DNA from: Desulforhopalus sp.
GTDB taxonomy: Bacteria; Desulfobacterota; Desulfobulbia; Desulfobulbales; Desulfocapsaceae
Assembly (NCBI GenBank): GCA_023231425.1
Contig: JALNVI010000067.1
Span: 1 to 15,602, forward strand
Length of the DNA stretch: 15,602 nucleotides
Reading direction: 5' to 3'
A program made the translations under genes and the position numbers. Positions 7,658-13,971 of this stretch are shown one piece after another. The stretch's first letter is position 1. Each line of letters opens with the position of its first letter. The notes beneath the pieces were generated by a model that saw only the letters and a list, made by a program, of their open reading frames with translations, did not search any database and had not been told where the DNA came from.

Positions 7658-8983
7658 TCAGTCAATAAAGAATTTCAACTTATCACGCCTGCTGGAGTGA
7701 CGCAGGCGATTAAGTGCTTTCTTTTCAATCTGGCGGATACGTTCCCGCGAGACGTTGAACAACTTGCCAATTTCTTCAAGGGTATATTCCGCTTTTTCAC
7801 CAATACCAAAACGGAGACGGATGATTTTCTCTTCACGCTCAGAGAGCGTTTCAAGAATATCATTTACCCGACCGGTAAGCTCCCGGTTTTGCACCGCGTC
7901 GTAAGGCGATTGCGACTCCTGATTCTCAAGAAAATCACCGAGGGTGGAATCATCATCCCCCACAGGAGTCTCTAAAGAGATCGGTTCGCGGGAGGCCTCG
8001 AGAATGGAGAGAATTTTGTCCATCGGCAGGCTGGTCGCCTTGGAAATTTCCAGAGGGGTCGGTTCACGGCCGAGTTCTTTATAGAGGGCATAGAATGCCT
8101 TGAAGAACTGGCTGCGCAACTCAAGGAAATGCACTGGCAGACGGATAGTCCGGGTCTTATCAAGAATTGCACGGGTTATCGCCTGACGAATCCACCAGCT
8201 TGCATAGGTGGAAAATTTATTCCCCTTGGTGTAATCAAAGCGGAACACAGCCCGCATCAGACCAAGATTTCCCTCTTGAATAAGGTCAGCAAGTGTCAGG
8301 CCCTGGTGCATATAGCGTTTGGCAATAGAGACGACAAGCCGCAGATTGGCACGAATCATTGAGTCCTTGGCCACCTCGATACTGCGGCTATAGGCTTCAA
8401 TTTTCATCTGCAGCTCAACAAGTTCACGGATATCCGGATAGTTGCGGGATGAAACAGTCACATTATAACGCATGAAGTTCAACTGCTGTTTCTTCGGCTT
8501 CAGTGTAGGATCACGTTTCTCCCACAGATCAATCCGCTCCCTGAGCACCCGCATCTCTTTAACGCCTGAACCGTCCTCACGAATAGAAGATATAATAGAA
8601 TCGAATCCCTGCCGGATTGCCTTGGAATACTTTGCTTCTTCCTCAGGAGTGAGCAATTCAAACTGTCCCATTTCACGAAGATAGGTCGTGGTCGTCTCTT
8701 CCGCCTCATGAGCCTCATCGTCTGATGAGCTGACCTTGTCTTCCTGGAGGTTATCCTGTTTAGAATCACTGCCATCCCACTCTTCTCCTGAAAGAGTGCG
8801 CTTTACCCCGCTCTTCTCCACGGAAACGACCTCAATGGATTGTTCCGTTAAAAAATTAAAAACCGACTCGATTTCACTGGGGTCCTTGACTTCATCCGGA
8901 AGCAGTTCATTCAGCTCATCAAAGCTGATGCACCCTTCATCCTTTCCTGCTTTCAACAAATTTGCTTTGAGTTCCTTCAGCAC
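7658..8983 (-). CDS. RpoD/SigA-family sigma factor, short form
   Basis: This is a sigma-70 family factor of 441 residues. It has a sigma-1.1-like N-terminal region (about 1-50), an acidic linker (65-97), region 1.2 (TTYLREMGQFELLTPEEE, about 99-116), region 2 (NLRLVVSIAKRYMHQGLTLADLIQEGN; then FSTYASWWIRQAITRAI), region 3 (YKELGREPTPLEIS) and region 4 with the helix-turn-helix YTLEEIGKLFNVSRERIRQIE. The long non-conserved insert of typical proteobacterial RpoD is absent or reduced. In region 2.4 the usual DQART is DKTRT, with K276 where E. coli sigma-70 has Q437, a -10 recognition residue. It may be a second RpoD-like factor rather than the housekeeping one, so I give no symbol. The start is GTG at 8983 with a GGGAG 8 bases upstream. 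No dnaG is adjacent. Confidence 0.9.
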   Translation of the reverse strand: MLKELKANLLKAGKDEGCISFDELNELLPDEVKDPSEIESVFNFLTEQSIEVVSVEKSGVKRTLSGEEWDGSDSKQDNLQEDKVSSSDDEAHEAEETTTTYLREMGQFELLTPEEEAKYSKAIRQGFDSIISSIREDGSGVKEMRVLRERIDLWEKRDPTLKPKKQQLNFMRYNVTVSSRNYPDIRELVELQMKIEAYSRSIEVAKDSMIRANLRLVVSIAKRYMHQGLTLADLIQEGNLGLMRAVFRFDYTKGNKFSTYASWWIRQAITRAILDKTRTIRLPVHFLELRSQFFKAFYALYKELGREPTPLEISKATSLPMDKILSILEASREPISLETPVGDDDSTLGDFLENQESQSPYDAVQNRELTGRVNDILETLSEREEKIIRLRFGIGEKAEYTLEEIGKLFNVSRERIRQIEKKALNRLRHSSRRDKLKFFID

Positions 8984-9017
8984 AGAAAAAGCTCCCTTTT
9001 AAATTAAAAAAATAAAA

Positions 9018-9045
9018 CCTGACACCGCAGTACTACCGGCTCAGG
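9018..9045 (-). promoter_or_regulatory. Leader hairpin with U-tract upstream of the sigma-factor gene (possible attenuator)
   Basis: On the minus strand CCTGA pairs with TCAGG and an inner CCG pairs with CGG, with small bulges and a loop of about nine bases. A U-rich run (TTTTATTTTTTTA) follows directly, and then the GGGAG ribosome-binding site and GTG start. The shape is that of an intrinsic terminator placed inside the 5' leader, so it could attenuate the sigma gene. The stem is short and imperfect, so confidence is modest. Confidence 0.4.
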
Positions 9046-9070
9046 AAAAAATAAATCGTTATGAATCAAT

Positions 9071-9098
9071 AAGATACAACGTTTTTCTGCACAGCCAA
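9071..9098 (-). promoter_or_regulatory. Candidate sigma-70 promoter for the sigma-factor gene
   Basis: On the minus strand TTGGCT (9098-9093) and TATCTT (9076-9071) are separated by 16 bases, each matching 4 of 6 consensus positions. Transcription would start near 9064, leaving a leader of about 80 bases that contains the hairpin at 9018-9045. This is pattern matching in an AT-rich region only. Confidence 0.3.
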
Positions 9099-9262
9099 AT
9101 CGGAAAAAACGTCATTATAAATTTCCCTTTCGACTTTTTCCTCTATTACTTCTTTTTCCCTCTTTCGGCAGCCCAATATTCATATTGCCATAATCGGATT
9201 CAGTTTATATCATGCAAAGAGCCATGGAAAACCGACAGTGAGAACGTTATTTTACTTCAACG

Positions 9263-9289
9263 TCCTGAATCTGCAGGATTTATTTTTTT
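9263..9289 (+). terminator. Weak terminator-like hairpin
   Basis: TCCTG and CAGGA form a 5-bp stem around a six-base loop, followed by TTTATTTTTTT. No gene on the plus strand ends here, so if real it would close an unannotated short transcript between about 9100 and 9263, or be chance in an AT-rich gap. Confidence 0.22.
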
Positions 9290-9392
9290 GCTCCAGTAAT
9301 GAAAACGGCAGTGAAGAGATGGTGGGTTTTCTGAAATGGATCACAGTGCGAGTCCCGTTTTTGAAGAGATGAAACTTCTGCACAAAGTAGAG

Positions 9393-9531
9393 GGGACCTT
9401 GAAGAACCTTGCATTTCGTTCATACTCTAAGAACAGGAGAAAATTTACCGCAAGCATATCATTGATATTCCGAGGGTAAATTTCTGGCTGAACAAAGAAA
9501 ACGAGCGGAAAACTGGTTATTCGATGCTCCC
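9393..9531 (+). repeat. Terminal-inverted-repeat element, copy 1 (diverged, internally deleted)
   Basis: The left end (GGGACCTTGAAGAACCTTG, then CATTTCGTTCATA) and the segment ACAGGAGAAAATTTACCGCA match copy 2 at 11546. After GATATTCCGAG the copy jumps to sequence resembling the right arm (CTGAACAAAGAAAACGAGCG) and ends in TTCGATGCTCCC, a decayed version of the TTCAAGGTACCC end. The central block seen in copies 2 and 4 (CTCGACGTCTCGTTCCTCGC) is missing. It is about 139 bp and the most diverged of the longer copies. Confidence 0.7.
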
Positions 9532-9763
9532 TGGAGGTTTTTAAAAAGCAGCTGCGGAATCGGTGCAGGGGTCTCCGTGGCCAGCAGAAATGAGAGCGCG
9601 ACTCTGCATCTCAACGCAAACCCCACCTTCCACTGATTCTTTTCGAACGAAACAATATAGTATTACTCATCCTGGTATAAAAATCAACGAACGAAATTTA
9701 AAGATGGTGTAAATCGCTTTTCTGCCTTTTTTATCACACCTGCCTGTCTGCAGAGAAAAAACC

Positions 9764-9777
9764 TTCTTCGCGAAGAA
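9764..9777. repeat. Perfect 14-bp palindrome
   Basis: TTCTTCG-CGAAGAA is an exact inverted repeat with no spacer, about 60 bases upstream of the malQ promoter candidate. It could be a dimeric regulator site; no matching regulator is encoded nearby. Confidence 0.4.
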
Positions 9778-9822
9778 TTAATACAACACCGACACACTTA
9801 ATAAGTCGAATGTACTGTGACA

Positions 9823-9850
9823 TGGATATTATTATTTTTTCGATTATAAT
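9823..9850 (+). promoter_or_regulatory. malQ: Candidate malQ promoter
   Basis: A perfect -10 box TATAAT (9845-9850) lies 16 bases after TGGATA (9823-9828, 4 of 6 matches to the -35 consensus). Transcription would start near 9857, giving a leader of about 115 bases before the malQ ATG. TGTACT (9811-9816) and AGTACA (9851-9856) form an inverted pair flanking the promoter and could be operator half-sites; this last point is speculative. Confidence 0.5.
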
Positions 9851-9903
9851 AGTACAAGAGGGATTTTACATAAGAGCATGATTCTGACTCGATAATCTCC
9901 ACT

Positions 9904-9919
9904 GTCGGATAGATCCGAC
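9904..9919 (+). promoter_or_regulatory. Short hairpin / palindrome in the malQ leader
   Basis: GTCGGAT-AG-ATCCGAC is an inverted repeat with 7-base arms; as RNA it would form a 6-bp stem with a TAGA loop. It lies about 52 bases before the malQ start and downstream of the candidate promoter. It may be an operator or a leader structure; there is no U-tract, so it is not a terminator. Confidence 0.4.
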
Positions 9920-9971
9920 GAAAAGAAGCATCCAGCTCCATAAATTTCGCAGTAAAAGAGGAAAGGAACCA

Positions 9972-11540
9972 ATGAAACTTCAACGCACGAGCGGAATTCT
10001 CGCACACGTAACATCTCTGCCTTCACCTTTTGGCATCGGCGATGTGGGGAGTTCTGCCCTCAATTTTCTCAATTTTCTTGAGCAGAGTGAACAGAGTTGC
10101 TGGCAGATACTGCCAACGGTTCCCACCTGTGAACACTTCAATCACTCTCCCTATATGAGCAGTTCCGCTTTTGCAGGTAATTCCCTGCTTATCTCCCCTG
10201 AATCTCTTAGAGATGACGGCTTCATTTATGATGAGGATCTCAACGACCACCCCTCCTTTTCTCCCTTCTTTGTCGAATTTGAGAAAGCATGCCAGTTCAA
10301 AGAGAAACTTATAGCTGTCGCTGCAGCCAATTTCCAGCGGACAGATTCTTCGTGCAGAAAATATGCTGCCGATTTTGAAAGCTTCATTAAAACAACAAAA
10401 TGGCTTCGTGACTATGCCCTGTTCATGACAGCAAAAGAGGTCTTCAACCAGACTGTGTGGAGCGAGTGGCCATTGGATATTGCCGGACGCAATAAAAAGG
10501 CCCTTGACGCCTTTGAAGCCGAATATCGCGACCGTATCACCTATTACAACGTAGAACAGTTTCTCTTCTCCATGCAGTGGAAGCGTCTAAAAGAAAAAGC
10601 TGAAGAGAAAGGTATCCAGCTCTTTGGCGATGTCCCCATTTATGTCAGTTATGACAGCGTTGATGTATGGGTGAATCCAAATATTTTCTTCCTTGATAAA
10701 AAGACGTTCAAACCCCTCAGTGTTGCCGGTGTTCCTCCGGATTACTTTTCAAAAACCGGTCAGCGGTGGGGCAATCCTCTCTATGACTGGCAGAGCAAAT
10801 CACCGGCCATCCGTAAAAAAATCTACGACTGGTGGGCGGCACGCCTTGCCCATACTTTTGAGATGGTGCATATCAGTCGCATTGACCACTTCCGCGGTTT
10901 TGAATCCTATTGGGCAGTACCCGAGAATGCCGAAACTGCAGAAACAGGCGAATGGCTGTCTGGCCCCGGAATCCGCTTCTTTGATGCCATGAAAAAACGG
11001 CTTGGAAACATAAATATTGTGGCGGAGGATCTTGGTATAATCACGTCAAAAGTAGAAGAACTGCGTGACAGGACCGGATTTCCCGGCATGAAAGTGTTGC
11101 TGTTCGCCTTTGACGGGAACCCGGACAACGCCTTTCTCCCACAGAACTACGACACACCCAACTGTATTGTCTACACTGGAACCCATGACAACAGCACTGC
11201 AGTCGGCTGGTATTTCGAAGAAGATCGAACTGATGAAGAGCGGCGTCAGATGAAATCCTATGTTAACGGCAGCCTCGGCGATAGCCATCAGGTTCACCGC
11301 GATCTAATTTATCTCGCTCACTCTTCAACAGCCTTTCTTTCCATAATTCCATTGCAGGATGTCCTCGGTTTCGGGAATGACTGCCGGATGAATACCCCTG
11401 GAACAACCGCAGGCAACTGGAAATGGCAATGCTCCAGTGAATACCTCACCGGGGAAGTCAGTACCTTTCTGCGTGAGACCACCCTGCGTTTCAATCGCGG
11501 TCGTAAAATTCCAGGAACTCCACTTCCACAAAAAAAGTGA
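9972..11540 (+). CDS. malQ: 4-alpha-glucanotransferase (amylomaltase, GH77)
   Basis: Amylomaltase transfers alpha-1,4-glucan segments between maltooligosaccharides and releases glucose, in cytoplasmic glycogen or maltodextrin turnover. The 522-residue product has the GH77 start RTSGILAHVTSLPSPFGIGD and the segment FGDVPIYVSYDSVDVW (about 218-233), then VAGVPPDYFSKTGQRWGNPLY. The catalytic nucleophile is D305 in RIDHFRGF, the acid/base is E352 in AEDLG, and the third carboxylate is D406 in GTHDN. Length is that of the short amylomaltase type without an N-terminal extension. An AAGGAA just upstream supports the ATG. A repeat copy begins 5 bases after the stop codon. The next gene, fba, also acts in sugar-phosphate metabolism, but the two are separated by about 340 bases and need not be co-transcribed. 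Confidence 0.97.
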   Translation: MKLQRTSGILAHVTSLPSPFGIGDVGSSALNFLNFLEQSEQSCWQILPTVPTCEHFNHSPYMSSSAFAGNSLLISPESLRDDGFIYDEDLNDHPSFSPFFVEFEKACQFKEKLIAVAAANFQRTDSSCRKYAADFESFIKTTKWLRDYALFMTAKEVFNQTVWSEWPLDIAGRNKKALDAFEAEYRDRITYYNVEQFLFSMQWKRLKEKAEEKGIQLFGDVPIYVSYDSVDVWVNPNIFFLDKKTFKPLSVAGVPPDYFSKTGQRWGNPLYDWQSKSPAIRKKIYDWWAARLAHTFEMVHISRIDHFRGFESYWAVPENAETAETGEWLSGPGIRFFDAMKKRLGNINIVAEDLGIITSKVEELRDRTGFPGMKVLLFAFDGNPDNAFLPQNYDTPNCIVYTGTHDNSTAVGWYFEEDRTDEERRQMKSYVNGSLGDSHQVHRDLIYLAHSSTAFLSIIPLQDVLGFGNDCRMNTPGTTAGNWKWQCSSEYLTGEVSTFLRETTLRFNRGRKIPGTPLPQKK

Positions 11541-11545
11541 TCTAT

Positions 11546-11727
11546 GGGAACCTTGAAACATCTTGTATTTCGTTCAGATTCGAGGCACAGGAGAAAATTT
11601 ACCGCAGGAATATGTTTAATATCGGAGCCTGCCGCTTACCTCGACGTCTCGTTCCTCGCTTTGTCGGAGGATAAACTTTTTACTGTACCGAAGAAGATGA
11701 GCGAAAGGCGGATTGTTCAAGGTACCC
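11546..11727 (+). repeat. Terminal-inverted-repeat element, copy 2 (182 bp, intact ends)
   Basis: The ends are GGGAACCTTGAA and TTCAAGGTACCC, which are inverted copies of each other except for one A/T position; TAT before and ATA after extend the symmetry to 15 bases. The interior contains ATCTTGTATTTCGTTCAG, ACAGGAGAAAATTTACCGCA, CTCGACGTCTCGTTCCTCGC and GTACCGAAGAAGATGAGCG, shared in part with copies 1 and 4. No obvious target duplication remains. It starts right after the malQ stop. A 78-codon reading frame (11544-11780) begins in the left end; I regard it as a by-product of the repeat, though a related frame stays open in other copies. Confidence 0.85.
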
Positions 11728-11781
11728 ATATTACAAAAAGTAGAGAATGGGCACGGAAGAGCCCAGTACAGGCAGTCTAAA

Positions 11782-11855
11782 GGCTACCTTGAAACAGCTT
11801 GTATTTCGTTCATTTCCTTCTGTAACGAAGAATATGAACGATTATTCGCTGTCCC
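11782..11855 (+). repeat. Terminal-inverted-repeat element, copy 3 (about 75 bp remnant)
   Basis: The left arm GCTACCTTGAAACAGCTTG then TATTTCGTTCAT is nearly identical to copies 2 and 4. It is fused directly to the right arm TGTAACGAAGAATATGAACG then ATTATTCGCTGTCCC, which aligns with the right end of copy 4. The whole centre is missing, so it is an internal-deletion derivative. It forms part of the fba leader and ends about 27 bases before the fba ATG. TCGTTCAT (11806-11813) and ATGAACGA (11834-11841) form an 8-bp stem there. Confidence 0.75.
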
Positions 11856-11882
11856 CCCAAATTCTAAAACAGGAGAATAATC

Positions 11883-12914
11883 ATGCCAGTGGTCAATTAT
11901 CAGCAGTATTGTCAGATGTTGGATAACGCAAAGCAGAACAAATTTGCCTATCCGGCAATCAACACCACTTCAAGTGAGACTATCAACGCAGCGCTGCTTG
12001 CCTTTAAAGAGGCAAAATCAGATGGTATCATTCAAGTATCTACCGGCGGAGGCAAGTTTGGCTCGGGACTTGGTGTCGGCGACGCGGCAAAAGGTGCCAT
12101 CGCCCTTGCAGACTATGCCCGCCAGATGGCGAATTACTATGATGTTAATATTGCCCTGCACACCGACCACTGCCATCCCGAGGCTGTGCCCAGTTTCCTC
12201 GTTCCCCTGCTGGCCGAGTCAAAAAAACGTACAGCAGCAGGACTCCCGCCAGTTTTCTCCTCTCACATGTTCGACGGATCGCCCATTCCGATGAAGGAGA
12301 ATATTGCCCAGTCAAAAGAGATCTTCAAACAGTGCAGGGAGATGGACGTTATCCTTGAGATTGAAATCGGGGTCGTCGGCGGTGAAGAAGACGGGCATGA
12401 CACCTCAAATGTCAAAAAAGAAAAGCTCTACACTACGCCGGAGGATATGGTCTTTGCAGCGAAAGAACTCCTCCCCATCGGACGTTTTCTTCTTGCAGCC
12501 ACCTTTGGTAATGTTCACGGCGTCTACAAACCTGGGAATGTTAAACTCAAGCCCATCATTCTTAAAAACGGCCAGGACGCCATTGCAAAAGAACTGGGTG
12601 AAGACAAGCGCCTTGACCTCGTTTTCCACGGTGGTTCTGGTTCTGACTTGAAAGACATTCGCGATGCTGTTGACTACGGTGTGATAAAAATGAATATCGA
12701 CACCGACACCCAGTACGCCTACACGCGGCCAATAGTGGATCATATGATGAAAAACTACGATGGCGTACTCAAGATAGAGGGCGAAGTCGGAAACAAGAAG
12801 GTTTACGACCCCCGGTCATGGAGCACAAAAGGGGAACGCAACATGGCAGACCGTATTATCCGTGCCTGCGAAGACCTGCGTTCCTCTGGAACCAGTCTTG
12901 GAAAAAATATCTAA
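11883..12914 (+). CDS. fba: Class II fructose-bisphosphate aldolase
   Basis: This zinc-dependent aldolase interconverts fructose 1,6-bisphosphate with dihydroxyacetone phosphate and glyceraldehyde 3-phosphate in glycolysis and gluconeogenesis. The 343-residue product resembles the E. coli FbaA (class IIA) type. HTDHCHPE holds catalytic D95 and zinc ligand H96, LEIEIGVVGGEEDG holds E161 and the mobile-loop acidic pair E168/E169, NVHGVY holds H212 and VFHGGSGS holds H249; NIDTDTQYAYTRP binds the phosphate side. All ligands are present. An AGGAG 8 bases before the ATG supports the start. The leader is built partly from repeat copy 3, so the repeat may influence expression. Confidence 0.97.
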   Translation: MPVVNYQQYCQMLDNAKQNKFAYPAINTTSSETINAALLAFKEAKSDGIIQVSTGGGKFGSGLGVGDAAKGAIALADYARQMANYYDVNIALHTDHCHPEAVPSFLVPLLAESKKRTAAGLPPVFSSHMFDGSPIPMKENIAQSKEIFKQCREMDVILEIEIGVVGGEEDGHDTSNVKKEKLYTTPEDMVFAAKELLPIGRFLLAATFGNVHGVYKPGNVKLKPIILKNGQDAIAKELGEDKRLDLVFHGGSGSDLKDIRDAVDYGVIKMNIDTDTQYAYTRPIVDHMMKNYDGVLKIEGEVGNKKVYDPRSWSTKGERNMADRIIRACEDLRSSGTSLGKNI

Positions 12915-12939
12915 TACGCAGGATAATTTTAACGTTGTC

Positions 12940-12972
12940 CGGTGAAGTGGTTGCACACCTCATAATTCACCG
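12940..12972 (+). terminator. Hairpin downstream of fba (possible weak terminator)
   Basis: CGGTGAA (12940-12946) and TTCACCG (12966-12972) form a 7-bp stem about 25 bases after the fba stop codon, with an inner GGT/ACC pairing. The following sequence is AT-rich but lacks an uninterrupted U-tract, so it may stabilise the 3' end of the fba message rather than terminate it. Confidence 0.35.
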
Positions 12973-12993
12973 TTATGTTAACGCATTATTTTT

Positions 12994-13007
12994 ATTGCTG
13001 CAGCAAT
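12994..13007. repeat. Perfect 14-bp palindrome between fba and the PilZ gene
   Basis: ATTGCTG-CAGCAAT is an exact inverted repeat without spacer, about 180 bases before the PilZ-gene start. It could be an operator for the downstream gene; nothing else supports this. Confidence 0.3.
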
Positions 13008-13187
13008 GTGTCAGCAGAAGATTAGACTCCAGAAAATGTGGCCACAAATACAAACTGCAGGTGATTCCTCCACAGTTAGACAGGGAGATGAAGGAGTTAC
13101 TCTCCCGCTATATTACTATGGCCTGTGGCTGACATCGGGCAGCCAGCTGCATCGAAAACAAAGAAGAATCAGAGAGAAGGAGTTGTT

Positions 13188-13661
13188 GTGACTGACACAA
13201 GGAAAAGCGAAAAGACCTACGTAAAAAACGATAACACAGCAACAATTATCTGCCCCAAATGTGGAACGAGCAGAAAGGTCTCTGTGGATGGCCTGCGCAG
13301 CAAACAGCACCGCATCAAAGTACGTTGCAGTTGTGGCTATGTTTTCAAACTTGACCTTGAATTTCGCAGGCATTTCCGCAAGAACACTGATCTTCAGGGG
13401 GAGTACAATTTTGAAACCGATGCCAGGCATGTCCGTATTATTGATCTTTCAATCAGCGGCGCCTGTTTTGAGGTGAGGGGTCCCCACGATATCGAACCGG
13501 GAATGAAGGGTGAACTTGTTTTCACCCTTGATAACCGCAATATGTCAAATCTTTACCGCAAAGTTATCATCTGCACCGTCAAAGGCAGTCGTATTGGTTG
13601 TGAATTCCTTAATTCCAATACACCCTCAAGAGAGCTCGGTTTTTACATGAGGACAATCTGA
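13188..13661 (+). CDS. Zinc-ribbon PilZ-domain protein (probable c-di-GMP receptor)
   Basis: The predicted product is 157 residues. The N-terminal half carries a short zinc-ribbon-like module, C22-P-K-C25 and C47-S-C49-G. A PilZ domain follows: R60-R-H-F-R64 gives the R-x3-R motif, and D86-L-S88-I-S-G91 gives the D-x-S-x2-G motif that together bind c-di-GMP in known PilZ proteins. Both motifs are intact, so ligand binding is plausible. The frame is open up to a GTG at 13125, but that codon has no ribosome-binding site. The GTG at 13188 follows AAGGAG by 5 bases and is the better start. There is no signal peptide or membrane segment, so it is cytoplasmic. The target process (motility, polysaccharide, gene expression) cannot be told from the neighbours. 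Confidence 0.88.
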   Translation: MTDTRKSEKTYVKNDNTATIICPKCGTSRKVSVDGLRSKQHRIKVRCSCGYVFKLDLEFRRHFRKNTDLQGEYNFETDARHVRIIDLSISGACFEVRGPHDIEPGMKGELVFTLDNRNMSNLYRKVIICTVKGSRIGCEFLNSNTPSRELGFYMRTI

Positions 13662-13738
13662 TTAAGCATCTTGATTTATGGGTACCTTGAAACAGCTTGT
13701 ATTTCGTTTATATTCGAGGCACAGAAGGGAATTTGCCG

Positions 13739-13808
13739 CAGGCATATAAGTACCATAGAAATTATTTTCGTTTTTTTGAAAAGAATTTCTACGGTACTTA
13801 TATGCCTG
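13739..13808. repeat. Large hairpin inside repeat copy 4 (31-base arms)
   Basis: Arms 13739-13769 (starts CAGGCATATAAGTACC) and 13778-13808 (ends GGTACTTATATGCCTG) are inverted copies with only two mismatches, around an 8-base loop of G and seven T. The outer part of the left arm (CAGGCATAT) belongs to the repeat consensus, so the arm extends from element sequence into inserted sequence. Confidence 0.9.
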
Positions 13809-13869
13809 CTGACCGTTCATCAGCGGTGTGATTGATATCGGAGTAGAGCGCTTACCTCGACGTCTCGTT

Positions 13870-13896
13870 CCTCGCTTTGGCGGAGGATATTTTTTT
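13870..13896 (+). terminator. Terminator-like hairpin within repeat copy 4
   Basis: CCTCGC and GCGGAGG pair with one bulge around TTTG, followed by ATATTTTTTT. If functional it would end plus-strand transcripts from the PilZ gene before hflX. Copy 2 has a degenerate version (GTCGGAGG then ATAAACTTTTT), so any terminator function is not well conserved in the family. Confidence 0.35.
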
Positions 13897-13971
13897 GACT
13901 GTAACGAAGAAAAGGGCCGATTATTCAAGGTTCCCTGAGTTCCTTGTGTAACACGGTGACGGCCCTGCAGC

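Larger units (their letters stand above)
8984..9971. other. Gene-poor divergent intergenic region, about 1 kb
   Basis: No convincing protein gene lies here. It separates two divergent genes, the sigma factor (minus) and malQ (plus). It holds a candidate sigma-gene promoter and leader hairpin (9018-9098), a weak terminator-like hairpin on the plus strand (9263-9289), a diverged repeat copy (9393-9531), a perfect palindrome (9764-9777), a malQ promoter candidate (9823-9850) and a short leader hairpin (9904-9919). The longest short reading frame I followed on the plus strand is 9336-9479 (47 residues). It runs into the repeat and has no recognisable product. A small RNA in 9100-9300 cannot be excluded. 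Confidence 0.6.
13680..13935 (+). repeat. Terminal-inverted-repeat element, copy 4 (256 bp, with internal hairpin)
   Basis: The ends are GGGTACCTTGAA and TTCAAGGTTCCC. The left arm (CAGCTTGTATTTCGTTTATA, ACAGAAGGGAATTTGCCGCA) and right part (CTTACCTCGACGTCTCGTTC, CTCGCTTTGGCGGAGG, GTAACGAAGAAAAGGGCCGA) align with copy 2. Between GCAGGCATAT and TGATATCGGAG it carries about 85 extra bases absent from copies 1 and 2, most of it a large hairpin (13739-13808). The left arm also contains a promoter-like TTGAAA-16-TATATT pair. It fills nearly all of the gap between the PilZ gene and the convergent hflX. Confidence 0.85.

Noticed and set aside
11544..11780. 78-codon frame starting in the left end of repeat copy 2
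   Set aside because: It has no ribosome-binding site and consists mostly of repeat sequence; treated as a repeat by-product, with the conserved-frame question raised as a finding.
13125..13187. Upstream GTG start for the PilZ gene
   Set aside because: No ribosome-binding site precedes it, whereas the GTG at 13188 follows AAGGAG at good spacing.
13662..13928. 88-codon minus-strand frame covering repeat copy 4
   Set aside because: It is made of the repeat and its hairpin and has no gene-like features.
9393..13935. Repeats as a CRISPR array
   Set aside because: The repeats are long, unequal, carry terminal inverted repeats and are separated by genes; there are no regular spacers.
13914..13965. 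GGGCCG/CGGCCC long-loop stem as an hflX terminator on the minus strand
   Set aside because: The loop is about 40 bases and the stem only 6; too weak to list as a feature, although a TTTTCTT run follows.
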